The notes beneath the pieces were generated by a model. That model was not told the DNA's origin and ran no database searches. It worked only from the letters and a program-made list of their open reading frames with translations. From Pseudomonadota bacterium (GTDB lineage Bacteria; Pseudomonadota; Gammaproteobacteria; Pseudomonadales; UBA5518), in the NCBI GenBank assembly GCA_022705125.1, contig JAKJFB010000098.1, forward strand, positions 263-9,017: a stretch of 8,755 nt of DNA. The letters run 5' to 3'. The position numbers were made by a program, and so were the translations under genes. Below are positions 1-6,095 of the stretch, one piece after another; the stretch's first letter is position 1, and each line of letters starts with the position of its first letter.

Positions 1-851
1 TCGAGGATCTCCTCCTTGCTGTAGCGCAGCTCCATCACCAGGGCCATCGCGAGCTCCATCAGCTTGCGCGTGATGGTGCGCTCGCGGGTGAGGAAGAAAT
101 TCTTCACCAGCTGCTGCGTCAGCGTGCTGCCGCCCTGCTCCAGCGCGCCGCTGCTCACGTTGACCCACATCGCGCGCGCGATGCCCTTCGGCGAGACGCC
201 GTGGTGCGAGTCGAAGTTCTGGTCCTCGACCGCCATCAGCGTGCGGATCAGCAACGGCGGCACATCCGACACCCGCACCAGGATGCGGTCCTCGTTGTGC
301 GCCGGATAGATCCCGCCGATGTGCACGGGCTCGAGCCGCGCCAGCGCCACTTCGGCGCCCTGCTCGTCGCGGACCGTCTGCACCGAGTTGCCGGCGAACG
401 CGACGCGCAGGCGCCGTGCCGGCTCCTCGCCGTCCCAGAACCGGAAGCCGCGCGTCGCGATCGACACCGTGCTGCCCGAGACGCTGTAGGTTCCGGCGCT
501 GCCCGCGCCGCCGGCGGCACGATAACCCAGCGTTTCCAGCTCCGCGCCCAGCGCGCGCGGCCCCACCGGTGCGCCGGCGTAGAGCTCTAGCGGACGGCCG
601 TAGACCATCGCGGGCACCGCCCACTTCTTGCCCGAGAATTCACGCTGGATGTAGGCATCCAGGTACATGAATGCGAGCACGCCCACCACCGCGGCGGCGG
701 CCAGCAGGCGCAGCAGCACCACGGGCCAGCGAAGCGGTCGGGCTGTTCTCGGGGGTTTGCGCGCGGGCTTGCGTGCGGCTCTGCGCGGCGGCTTGCGTTC
801 GGGTGGCTGGACGACGCCGCGTTGCGGGCTGCGCTCGGATGGTGAAGGCAT
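1..851 (-). CDS. mrcB: Penicillin-binding protein 1B (bifunctional peptidoglycan glycosyltransferase/transpeptidase), N-terminal part, cut by window edge
   Basis: This class A PBP polymerises lipid II into glycan strands and crosslinks them in the periplasm. The visible 283 codons hold a basic, Pro/Arg-rich cytoplasmic tail (residues 7-41), one membrane anchor (about 42-62), a stretch matching the UB2H regulatory region of PBP1b (about 75-160), and the start of the GT51 glycosyltransferase domain. GT51 motif 1 is EDQNFDSHHG at 209-218, with E209 the expected catalytic glutamate, and motif 2 is GGSTLTQQLVKN at 240-251. The UB2H-like segment and the sequence around motif 2 point to PBP1b rather than PBP1a. 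The transpeptidase domain lies beyond base 1. The ATG at 851 gives the expected tail plus anchor, but no clear Shine-Dalgarno precedes it. It is transcribed divergently from the kinase gene. The family call is near certain; the exact start is less so. Confidence 0.95.
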   Translation of the reverse strand, partial: MPSPSERSPQRGVVQPPERKPPRRAARKPARKPPRTARPLRWPVVLLRLLAAAAVVGVLAFMYLDAYIQREFSGKKWAVPAMVYGRPLELYAGAPVGPRALGAELETLGYRAAGGAGSAGTYSVSGSTVSIATRGFRFWDGEEPARRLRVAFAGNSVQTVRDEQGAEVALARLEPVHIGGIYPAHNEDRILVRVSDVPPLLIRTLMAVEDQNFDSHHGVSPKGIARAMWVNVSSGALEQGGSTLTQQLVKNFFLTRERTITRKLMELAMALVMELRYSKEEIL

Positions 852-907
852 GGCGAGAAAGTGTACGGAGAAGGCCCTAGCCCTACAAATAAATGCAGGT
901 TTTCACA

Positions 908-936
908 TTGAGCCGCGCCCGCGGGCTGCGGATAAT
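908..936 (+). promoter_or_regulatory. Candidate sigma-70 promoter for the PfkB-family kinase
   Basis: TTGAGC at 908-913 (4/6 to the -35 consensus) and GATAAT at 931-936 (5/6 to the -10 consensus) are separated by exactly 17 bases. They lie 45 bases upstream of the kinase ATG in the 129-base divergent gap shared with mrcB. The discriminator after the -10 is very GC-rich (CGCGCGCC, 937-944). The rest of the gap includes an AT-rich patch at about 884-911 that could also serve leftward mrcB transcription, but I find no convincing leftward -10/-35 pair. Confidence 0.55.
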
Positions 937-980
937 CGCGCGCCAAACGGCATTCGGCCCGGGGCACAACGGAACAGAGC

Positions 981-1991
981 ATGAAGAAGAAGTACAACGT
1001 CTATGGCGTGGGCGCCGCGCTGGTCGACACCGAGATCGAGGTCGATGACGCATTCCTCGGTAGCGCCGGCATCGACAAGGGCGTGATGACGCTGGTCGAC
1101 GAGCCGCGCCAGGATCGCCTGCTCGAGCTGCTGAGCACGCACCTGGTGGCCTCGCGACGCGCAAGCGGCGGATCGGCCGCGAACTCGGTGATCGCCACGA
1201 GCTGCTTCGGCGGCCGCGCCTTCTACAGCTGCAAGGTGGCCGACGACGAGAACGGGCGCTTCTACCTGGCCGACATGGCGCGCGCCGGTGTCGACTGCAA
1301 CGTTTGCGCGGGACGCGAGAGCGGCGTGACCGGCAAGTGCCTGGTGATGATCACGCCGGACGCCGAGCGCACGATGAACACGTTTCTCGGCATCAGCTCG
1401 ACGCTGTCGGCACAGAACCTCGACGCAGCGGCGCTCGCGGCCTCGGAATTCGTCTACGTCGAGGGCTACCTGGTCACCTCGGACAGCGGACGCGCGGCGG
1501 CGATCGCGGCGCGCGAACTGGCCGAGCTCAGCGGCGTGCGCACCGCGCTCAGCTTCTCGGATCCGGGCATCGTCGCGCACTTTCGCGACGGCCTGGCGCA
1601 GATGCTGGGCAACGGCGTCGACCTGCTGTTCTGCAATCTCGCCGAAGCGCAGGAATGGACCGGCGAGCAGCGCCTCGAGGACGCGGCCGAGGGACTGCGC
1701 AAGGTGGCGCGATCCTTCGCGATCACCCTGGGCGGCGAGGGCGCGCTGGTCTTCGACGGCCGCCATTACCACCGCATCGCGCCGTACCCGGTGAAGCCCA
1801 TCGACACCAACGGCGCAGGCGACATGTTCGCCGGCGCCTACATCTACGGCATCACCAACGGCTTCGACGCGGTCGCGGCGGGGCGGCTCGCGAACCGCGC
1901 CGCGGCGGAACTGGTCACGCACTACGGCCCGCGCCTGCCCGCCGCGGCGCACCGGCGGCTGCTGGACGAATTCGACCGCGAGCAGGGATGA
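981..1991 (+). CDS. PfkB-family carbohydrate kinase, adenosine-kinase-like
   Basis: This is a 336-residue ribokinase-fold kinase that transfers phosphate from ATP to a sugar or nucleoside hydroxyl in the cytoplasm. The N-terminal half has the substrate-side aspartate (VDTEIEV, D16) and the glycine-rich SGGSAANSV motif at 62-70. The C-terminal half has the PfkB signature DTNGAGD at 275-281, with G278-A279-G280 as anion hole and D281 as catalytic base. The overall pattern, including TPDAERTMNTFLG at 125-137, resembles the bacterial adenosine-kinase-like branch, but the true substrate (adenosine, ribose, inosine or another sugar) cannot be read from the sequence. Length is normal for the family. 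The ATG at 981 follows GGAAC at 971-975 with usable spacing. It stands alone, divergent from mrcB and convergent with the DUF2333 gene. Confidence 0.92.
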   Translation: MKKKYNVYGVGAALVDTEIEVDDAFLGSAGIDKGVMTLVDEPRQDRLLELLSTHLVASRRASGGSAANSVIATSCFGGRAFYSCKVADDENGRFYLADMARAGVDCNVCAGRESGVTGKCLVMITPDAERTMNTFLGISSTLSAQNLDAAALAASEFVYVEGYLVTSDSGRAAAIAARELAELSGVRTALSFSDPGIVAHFRDGLAQMLGNGVDLLFCNLAEAQEWTGEQRLEDAAEGLRKVARSFAITLGGEGALVFDGRHYHRIAPYPVKPIDTNGAGDMFAGAYIYGITNGFDAVAAGRLANRAAAELVTHYGPRLPAAAHRRLLDEFDREQG

Positions 1992-1995
1992 CAAT

Positions 1996-2045
1996 GTCGC
2001 CATGAATGGCGACCCACGGGTCTCCGGATAAATCCGGACCCACGG
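1996..2045. repeat. Two tandem palindromic (REP-like) units in a convergent intergenic gap
   Basis: Unit 1 (1996-2019) is a perfect 8-bp inverted repeat, GTCGCCAT / ATGGCGAC, around the two bases GA, then CCACGG. Unit 2 (2020-2045) is the stem GTC(TC)CGGA / TCCGGAC around an AT-rich TAAA loop, with a two-base bulge, again then CCACGG. Both begin GTC, end GACCCACGG and have an AAT in or beside the loop, yet their stem bases differ while pairing is kept. They fill nearly all of the gap between the stop codons of the kinase (1991) and the DUF2333 gene (2055). No T-tract follows on either strand, so factor-independent termination is doubtful. A REP-like or Rho-assisted 3'-end role is the better guess. 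Confidence 0.6.
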
Positions 2046-2054
2046 ACGCGACCC

Positions 2055-3104
2055 TCAGCCCTGCGCCAGCAATTCGCGCAGGTCGATCACGCCGGCGTTG
2101 GCGCGCGAGATGTACGAGGCCATCACCAGCGAGTGGTTCGCCAGCGGCCCGTAACCGGTGCCGTTCAGGATCACCGGACTCCACATCGGGTCCTGCGTCC
2201 CCTCGAGCTCGCGGATGATCTGGCGCAGGCTGACAAGCGCATTCTTGCGTTCGAGCACGTCGGCGAAATCGACCTCGATCGCCTTCAGTATCTGGATCAG
2301 CGCCCAGGTCGAGCCGCGCGCCTCGTAGAACACGTCGTCGATCTCCAGCCACGGCGTCTTCGATTCGAACTCGCTCGCCCCGGGCGTCGACTGGTGCGCG
2401 GCCGGATCACCGGCCAGATCGGTGTTCAGGCGCGCCTTGCCGACACTGGCGCTCAGGCGCTGGGAAAGACTGCCGAGCCGGCTCTGCACAGTGCCGAGCC
2501 AGTAGCGCAGGTTGTCGGCGCGGGCGTAGAACTGCGCGTCGCTGGCGTCGGCATCGGCGAGGCGCTTGGCGTAGGACTCGAGGTGCCTGATGCCCTCGCG
2601 GTATTCCGACTCGGTGGGCGGCAGCAACCAGGAATCGTTGTCGAAATTGAACTGCGGCTCTGCCAGCGCAAGATCCGCGTCCTCCCTGGACTGCGATTGC
2701 GATCGGCTCAGCGTCTCGCGCATCGCCTTGGCGAGGTCGCGCACCTGCACCAGCGCGCCGAACTCCCAGTTCGGCATGTTGTCGAGCAGCACGCCGGGCG
2801 GCAGCCGGTCGTTGCTGAGGTAACCGCCGGGCTTGTCCAGCAGCGTCTCGGCCACGCCGACCAGGGTGGCCGTGGTCGCGGTGCCCACCACCACCGGCCG
2901 CCCCTGGCGCTCGGCGAAGCGCGCAGCGTTGTCGCGCACGTCAAAGGGCTGCGGCTCGTTCGACCAGTACAGGCCCAGTCCCACGGTCATGATCGCCAGC
3001 GCGCCGACCACCGCGGCCGTGGCCACCGCGGCGGCGCCTCCCGGCGCCAGCGCCTTGCCCAACGCCCGGGTGCGCCCTGCATCGATGTTCACGTCCGTAT
3101 CCAT
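2055..3104 (-). CDS. DUF2333 family protein, single-pass membrane-anchored, function unknown
   Basis: This 349-residue protein has a short N-terminus, one hydrophobic segment (about 24-46) and a long soluble remainder that should face the periplasm. I recognise it as DUF2333 from its conserved blocks: LLDKPGGYLSND (88-99), LPPGVLLDNMPNWEFG (101-116), SRSQSQSREDADLA (133-146), and WLLPPTESEYREGI (159-172). No catalytic motif or metal-binding cluster is visible. The central region (about 165-225) is rich in charged residues and leucines and looks helical. The start at 3104 is well supported: GGGGAG (3116-3111) sits six bases upstream and overlaps the end of the copper chaperone gene, whose stop is only three bases away, so translational coupling is likely. 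It is convergent with the kinase. The biological role is not known to me; the pairing with PCuAC hints at envelope or respiratory function, but this is inference. Confidence 0.85.
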   Translation of the reverse strand: MDTDVNIDAGRTRALGKALAPGGAAAVATAAVVGALAIMTVGLGLYWSNEPQPFDVRDNAARFAERQGRPVVVGTATTATLVGVAETLLDKPGGYLSNDRLPPGVLLDNMPNWEFGALVQVRDLAKAMRETLSRSQSQSREDADLALAEPQFNFDNDSWLLPPTESEYREGIRHLESYAKRLADADASDAQFYARADNLRYWLGTVQSRLGSLSQRLSASVGKARLNTDLAGDPAAHQSTPGASEFESKTPWLEIDDVFYEARGSTWALIQILKAIEVDFADVLERKNALVSLRQIIRELEGTQDPMWSPVILNGTGYGPLANHSLVMASYISRANAGVIDLRELLAQG

Positions 3105-3107
3105 GTA

Positions 3108-3566
3108 CTACTCCCCGATTTTCCTGACGCGCGCCTCGGCGCACTGCTCGACGCCATCCTCCAGCCGCAGGCAGAACGGCAGCAGCGCACCGGGCTGCAG
3201 CGCGCTGCCCATGCCGCCCACCATCAGGTGATAGCCGCCGGGCTGCAGGCTCAGGTCCGCGCCCGGGGCGATCTCGAGCCTGGGCACCGGGTACATGCGC
3301 ATCATGCCGTCGGCATGGCTGTGGCCGTGGATGGCCGCGCTGGCCGCGCCTTCCACGCGCGCGCCCACCACCGCGAGCGGCGCCGTGCCGCCGTTGTGCA
3401 GCTCCATGTAGATGGCCGCGCCGGTCTGTCCGGGCGGCGGCTGGCGCAGCCAGGCACCCGTGATATCCAGCGCGGCGGCATATGCCGGGCCGACGCCCGC
3501 GAGTGCCGCGAGCGCCGCGAGCGCCGCGAGCAGCAGTACGGCCCGTTGGGGCAACGAATATGTCAT
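3108..3566 (-). CDS. Periplasmic copper chaperone, PCu(A)C family (DUF461)
   Basis: PCu(A)C proteins bind Cu(I) in the periplasm and help deliver it to cytochrome oxidase, often with Sco proteins. From the ATG at 3566 the product is 152 residues. A signal peptide ends with AYA at 28-30 and has a Leu/Ala core. The family copper motif H-X10-M-X21-H-X-M is exact: H80, M91, H113, M115. The Met that often follows the first His is replaced by Gly, and extra histidines lie at 82 and 84. Two unusual cysteines (C132, C142) sit near the C-terminus. The start is ambiguous: an in-frame TTG at 3572 has GAGG five bases upstream, whereas the ATG at 3566 has it at eleven. It is the first gene of a two-gene unit with DUF2333 and is divergent from dsbD. 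Confidence 0.9.
   Translation of the reverse strand: MTYSLPQRAVLLLAALAALAALAGVGPAYAAALDITGAWLRQPPPGQTGAAIYMELHNGGTAPLAVVGARVEGAASAAIHGHSHADGMMRMYPVPRLEIAPGADLSLQPGGYHLMVGGMGSALQPGALLPFCLRLEDGVEQCAEARVRKIGE
3505..3531 (-). repeat. Three perfect tandem copies of a 9-bp unit within a signal peptide
   Basis: The plus-strand unit GCCGCGAGC occurs three times in a row at 3505-3531, with a diverged copy just before it. On the coding strand it gives an in-frame Leu-Ala-Ala repeat that forms the hydrophobic core of the copper chaperone signal peptide. A slip of one unit would add or remove three residues without breaking the frame. Confidence 0.75.
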
Positions 3567-3644
3567 GGGCAAGAGCGCCTCGATCCGAGTCTGCGGTCAT
3601 TGTGCCACAGGGCCCGGCGGCGCACCGGCAGTAATTATTCGACC

Positions 3645-3674
3645 TCGGCAGACGGCGAGGGCAATGGCTAGAAT
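3645..3674 (+). promoter_or_regulatory. Candidate sigma-70 promoter for dsbD
   Basis: TAGAAT at 3669-3674 matches the -10 consensus at 5 of 6 positions. TCGGCA at 3645-3650 matches the -35 at 4 of 6, with an 18-base spacer. The -10 is followed at once by GCGCC. Transcription would start near 3681, leaving a leader of roughly 37 bases before the ATG at 3718. This location argues against the in-frame upstream ATGs at 3664 and 3673, which fall before or inside the -10 element. Confidence 0.5.
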
Positions 3675-3681
3675 GCGCCTC

Positions 3682-3699
3682 GCGGCCGACTCCGGCCGC
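3682..3699 (+). other. GC-rich hairpin in the predicted dsbD 5' leader
   Basis: GCGGCCG (3682-3688) and CGGCCGC (3693-3699) form a perfect 7-bp stem with the four-base loop ACTC. It falls at the very start of the predicted dsbD transcript, 18 bases before the ATG at 3718. A 5'-end stem can stabilise mRNA or tune translation, but function here is inference. There is no T-run, so it is not a terminator. Confidence 0.45.
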
Positions 3700-3717
3700 C
3701 GCCGGACGGATGCACGT

Positions 3718-5481
3718 ATGCTGAGACTGCCGCTGATCGCCGCCCTGCTGTGGGGCGCCAACATTGCCACTGCGAACCAGGATGCCTTGCCGGGCGCCTC
3801 GCGCGACGCCGGGATGCTGGGTGGCTCCGCGCACGCCTTCCTGCGCGTCGACGAAGCCTACGCACTGCGGGCTGAACTGCGCGACGCTCAGGTGCTGGTG
3901 CAGTGGGACATCGCTCCGGGCTACTACCTGTACAAGGAACGGATCGGTTTCAAGTGGAAGGGCAGGGACGCCGCCGAGGCGATCGTGGTCACGCTGCCCG
4001 CGGGCGAGGCGCACGAGGACGCCTATCTCGGGGCAACCGAGGTCTACCGCGGCACGCTCGCGGTGACCCTGCCGTTGCCCGGCTCTGAGCCCGCGCTGCT
4101 CGAGGTGAAGTCGCAGGGCTGCGCCGACGCCGGACTGTGCTACCCGCCGCGCACACGGGTGTTTGCCGTCGATCCTGTCACGGGCAGCCTGGACGAGACC
4201 GAACCGGAGCAGATCCCGGTCACCGCCGCGCAAAACGCGGCGCCGGCACCCGCTACCGGCCCGGCGGACCTCGCGAAGCTGCTATGGATGGCGCTGCTGG
4301 CCGCGCTCGGCGGCATGATCCTGAACCTGATGCCCTGCGTGTTCCCGGTGCTGTCGATGAAGGTGCTGGGCATCGCGGCCAAGGGCGGCAACGGTCACGG
4401 CAAGGCGCTGCGCGGACTGGCCTATGCCGCCGGCGTGGTCCTGAGCTTCGTCGCCGTCGCGGGCCTGCTGCTCGCGCTGCGCGGCGCGGGTGCGGCGATC
4501 GGCTGGGGTTTCCACCTGCAGTCGCCGGCATTCGTCGCGGCCCTGGCCTACCTGTTCGTGGTCATGGGACTGGCGCTCTCGGGGATGATCAACCTGGGCT
4601 CGGGCGTGATGGGCAGCGGCGAGGCCCTCGCGCGCCAGGGCGGCTACCGCGGCACGTTTTTCACCGGCGTGCTCGCGACCGTGGTCGCCAGCCCCTGTTC
4701 GGCGCCGTTCATGGGCACCGCGCTCGGCTTCGCGATGACGCAACCGCCCGTTTACGCGCTGGCGATCTTCGCCGCGCTCGGGCTCGGCATGGCCGCGCCG
4801 TTCGTGCTGCTCACCCTGAGCCCCGCGCTGCTGCGGCGCCTGCCCCACCCCGGCCCCTGGATGGACGGCTTCAAGCAGTTCCTCGCCTTTCCGCTCTACG
4901 CCGCCGCGGTCTGGCTGCTGTGGGTGCTGGGCAACCAGACCGGCGTGAACGGCATGGCGGCGGTGACCGGCGGCTGCGTGCTCCTGGCCCTCGGACTGTG
5001 GTGCTGGGAACACGCGAAGCTGCACCGCCGTCCGCTCCCCCTGCGGCTGCTGGGCGCGCTGATCTGCGTGCTCGCGCTGCTCGTGCTGCGCTCACCGTTG
5101 CTCGACGAGCGCCCGGCCGTGCGCACCGACAGCACCGGCGCCTGGGAGGACTACAGCCCGGCCCGGCTGGAGGAGCTGCGCGCTGCCGGCACGCCGGTCT
5201 TCGTCAACGTCACCGCCGACTGGTGCATCACCTGCCTGGCGAACGAGAGAATCGCATTGGCCTCGGAAGAGGTGCTGGCGGCGTTTCGCGACCGCGGCAT
5301 CGTGTATCTCAAGGGTGACTGGACCAACAGCGACCCGGAGCTCACGGCCCTGTTGCAGGCGCACGGGCGCAGCGGCGTGCCGCTGTACCTGTTCTACCCC
5401 GCCGCGGCCGGGGCCCAGGCAACTCTGCTGCCCCAATTGCTGACACCATCGATCGTGCTGGAGTTCATCAACACGCGCTGA
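3718..5481 (+). CDS. dsbD: Thiol:disulfide interchange protein DsbD (protein-disulfide reductase)
   Basis: DsbD moves electrons from cytoplasmic thioredoxin across the inner membrane to periplasmic partners such as DsbC and cytochrome c maturation proteins. The 587-residue product has all three modules. A signal peptide ends near ATA (17-19). The periplasmic alpha domain (about 30-160) has the pair C135/C141 in QGCADAGLCYPP. The membrane domain (about 185-462) has the essential cysteines C207 in LNLMPCVFP and C327 in ASPCSAPFMG. The C-terminal thioredoxin-like gamma domain (about 475-587) has C503-I-T-C506 in TADWCITC and the GVP cis-proline segment. The membrane-domain wording resembles the DsbD2/ScsB branch rather than E. 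coli DsbD. Start 3718 is chosen because it gives a compact signal peptide and lies downstream of the putative promoter; in-frame ATGs at 3664 and 3673 remain possible. The ribosome site is weak. Confidence 0.93.
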   Translation: MLRLPLIAALLWGANIATANQDALPGASRDAGMLGGSAHAFLRVDEAYALRAELRDAQVLVQWDIAPGYYLYKERIGFKWKGRDAAEAIVVTLPAGEAHEDAYLGATEVYRGTLAVTLPLPGSEPALLEVKSQGCADAGLCYPPRTRVFAVDPVTGSLDETEPEQIPVTAAQNAAPAPATGPADLAKLLWMALLAALGGMILNLMPCVFPVLSMKVLGIAAKGGNGHGKALRGLAYAAGVVLSFVAVAGLLLALRGAGAAIGWGFHLQSPAFVAALAYLFVVMGLALSGMINLGSGVMGSGEALARQGGYRGTFFTGVLATVVASPCSAPFMGTALGFAMTQPPVYALAIFAALGLGMAAPFVLLTLSPALLRRLPHPGPWMDGFKQFLAFPLYAAAVWLLWVLGNQTGVNGMAAVTGGCVLLALGLWCWEHAKLHRRPLPLRLLGALICVLALLVLRSPLLDERPAVRTDSTGAWEDYSPARLEELRAAGTPVFVNVTADWCITCLANERIALASEEVLAAFRDRGIVYLKGDWTNSDPELTALLQAHGRSGVPLYLFYPAAAGAQATLLPQLLTPSIVLEFINTR

Positions 5482-5536
5482 TCCTGCTCCATTTTTGGCG
5501 AACCTGCCCGCATCGTGCCTGAACTGATCCGTTCTA

Positions 5537-5565
5537 TGGACGCCACGGGTGAATTGCGGCAGAAT
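5537..5565 (+). promoter_or_regulatory. Candidate promoter for the aroQ-accB-accC-prmA operon
   Basis: TGGACG at 5537-5542 (4/6 to the -35) and CAGAAT at 5560-5565 (4/6 to the -10) are 17 bases apart. CGCGCC follows the -10 directly. It lies in the 148-base gap between dsbD and aroQ, placing a start near 5572. The gap holds no gene and no hairpin terminator: the T-run after dsbD (about 5491-5495) lacks a stem, so readthrough from dsbD is possible too. Confidence 0.4.
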
Positions 5566-5629
5566 CGCGCCAGCTTCCCGACAACCCCCCGGCAGCGCTA
5601 TGCGCCGCGATCCGCAAGCAGAAACCGAC

Positions 5630-6076
5630 ATGGCCACGATCCTGGTGCTGCACGGACCAAACCTGAACCTGCTGGGCACCCGGGAGCCGGAAACCTACGG
5701 CAGCGTGACGCTGGAGCAGATCAACCAGCGTCTCGCCGGCATCGCCGTCGGCGCGGGCCATCACCTGCAGACGCTGCAGAGCAATGCCGAACACGAGCTG
5801 ATCGAGCGCATCCATGCCGCCCGCTCCGAGGGCATCGGCTTCATCGTGATCAACCCGGGCGGCTTCACGCATACCAGTGTCGCACTGCGCGATGCCCTGC
5901 TCGGGGTCGCCGTCCCGTTCATCGAAGTACATATTTCCAACGTCCATGCGCGCGAGCCGTTCCGCCGCCACTCGTATTTCTCCGACGTCGCCGTCGGGGT
6001 GATCTGCGGACTCGGTCCGATCGGATACGAACTGGCGCTGCAGGCGGCAATCGCGCGCCTCACACCAGCAACCTGA
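5630..6076 (+). CDS. aroQ: 3-dehydroquinate dehydratase, type II
   Basis: AroQ removes water from 3-dehydroquinate to give 3-dehydroshikimate, the third step of the cytoplasmic shikimate pathway; type II enzymes are small and usually dodecameric. The 148-residue product is the standard length. The N-terminal [16 protein letters not shown] block (5-20) carries the lid arginine R18, followed by the catalytic tyrosine Y23 in [21 protein letters not shown] (74-90) carries the substrate-binding N75, and [11 protein letters not shown] (99-109) carries the catalytic-pair histidine H101. The start at 5630 matches the family N-terminus ([11 protein letters not shown]). An in-frame ATG at 5600 would add ten non-conserved residues. 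Neither start has a good Shine-Dalgarno. accB follows after 19 bases, so it is probably the first gene of the operon. Confidence 0.96.
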   Translation: MATILVLHGPNLNLLGTREPETYGSVTLEQINQRLAGIAVGAGHHLQTLQSNAEHELIERIHAARSEGIGFIVINPGGFTHTSVALRDALLGVAVPFIEVHISNVHAREPFRRHSYFSDVAVGVICGLGPIGYELALQAAIARLTPAT

Positions 6077-6095
6077 AACCAGCGAAGGGCACGCC

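Noticed and set aside
852..980. Leftward promoter for mrcB in the AT-rich patch near 884-911
   Set aside because: The AT-rich patch is real, but no -10/-35 pair with acceptable spacing could be defined on the minus strand.
903..2003. Long antisense open frame (366 codons) opposite the kinase gene
   Set aside because: The plus-strand frame encodes a complete PfkB protein with all motifs; the antisense translation has an Arg/Ala/Val-biased composition with no recognisable domain, as expected for the complement of GC-rich codons.
3599..3604. CACAAT on the minus strand as a -10 for the copper chaperone gene
   Set aside because: Only 4 of 6 matches, and no usable -35 at 16-18 bases upstream.
2133..3671. 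Plus-strand open frame of 512 codons opposite DUF2333 and PCuAC
   Set aside because: It runs across two well-supported minus-strand genes and the gap between them, with Arg/His/Gln-rich composition and no domain.
3412..3717. Upstream in-frame extension of dsbD to 3412
   Set aside because: It would overlap the copper chaperone gene antisense, and the added residues look like translated shadow sequence; a start at 3718 gives a normal signal peptide.
4137..5318. Second plus-strand open frame inside dsbD
   Set aside because: It is Arg/Gly/Pro-rich and out of frame with the clear DsbD membrane and thioredoxin domains; no start signal or motif supports it.
5482..5530. T-run after dsbD as an intrinsic terminator
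   Set aside because: The run of T at about 5491-5495 has no GC-rich inverted repeat in front of it.
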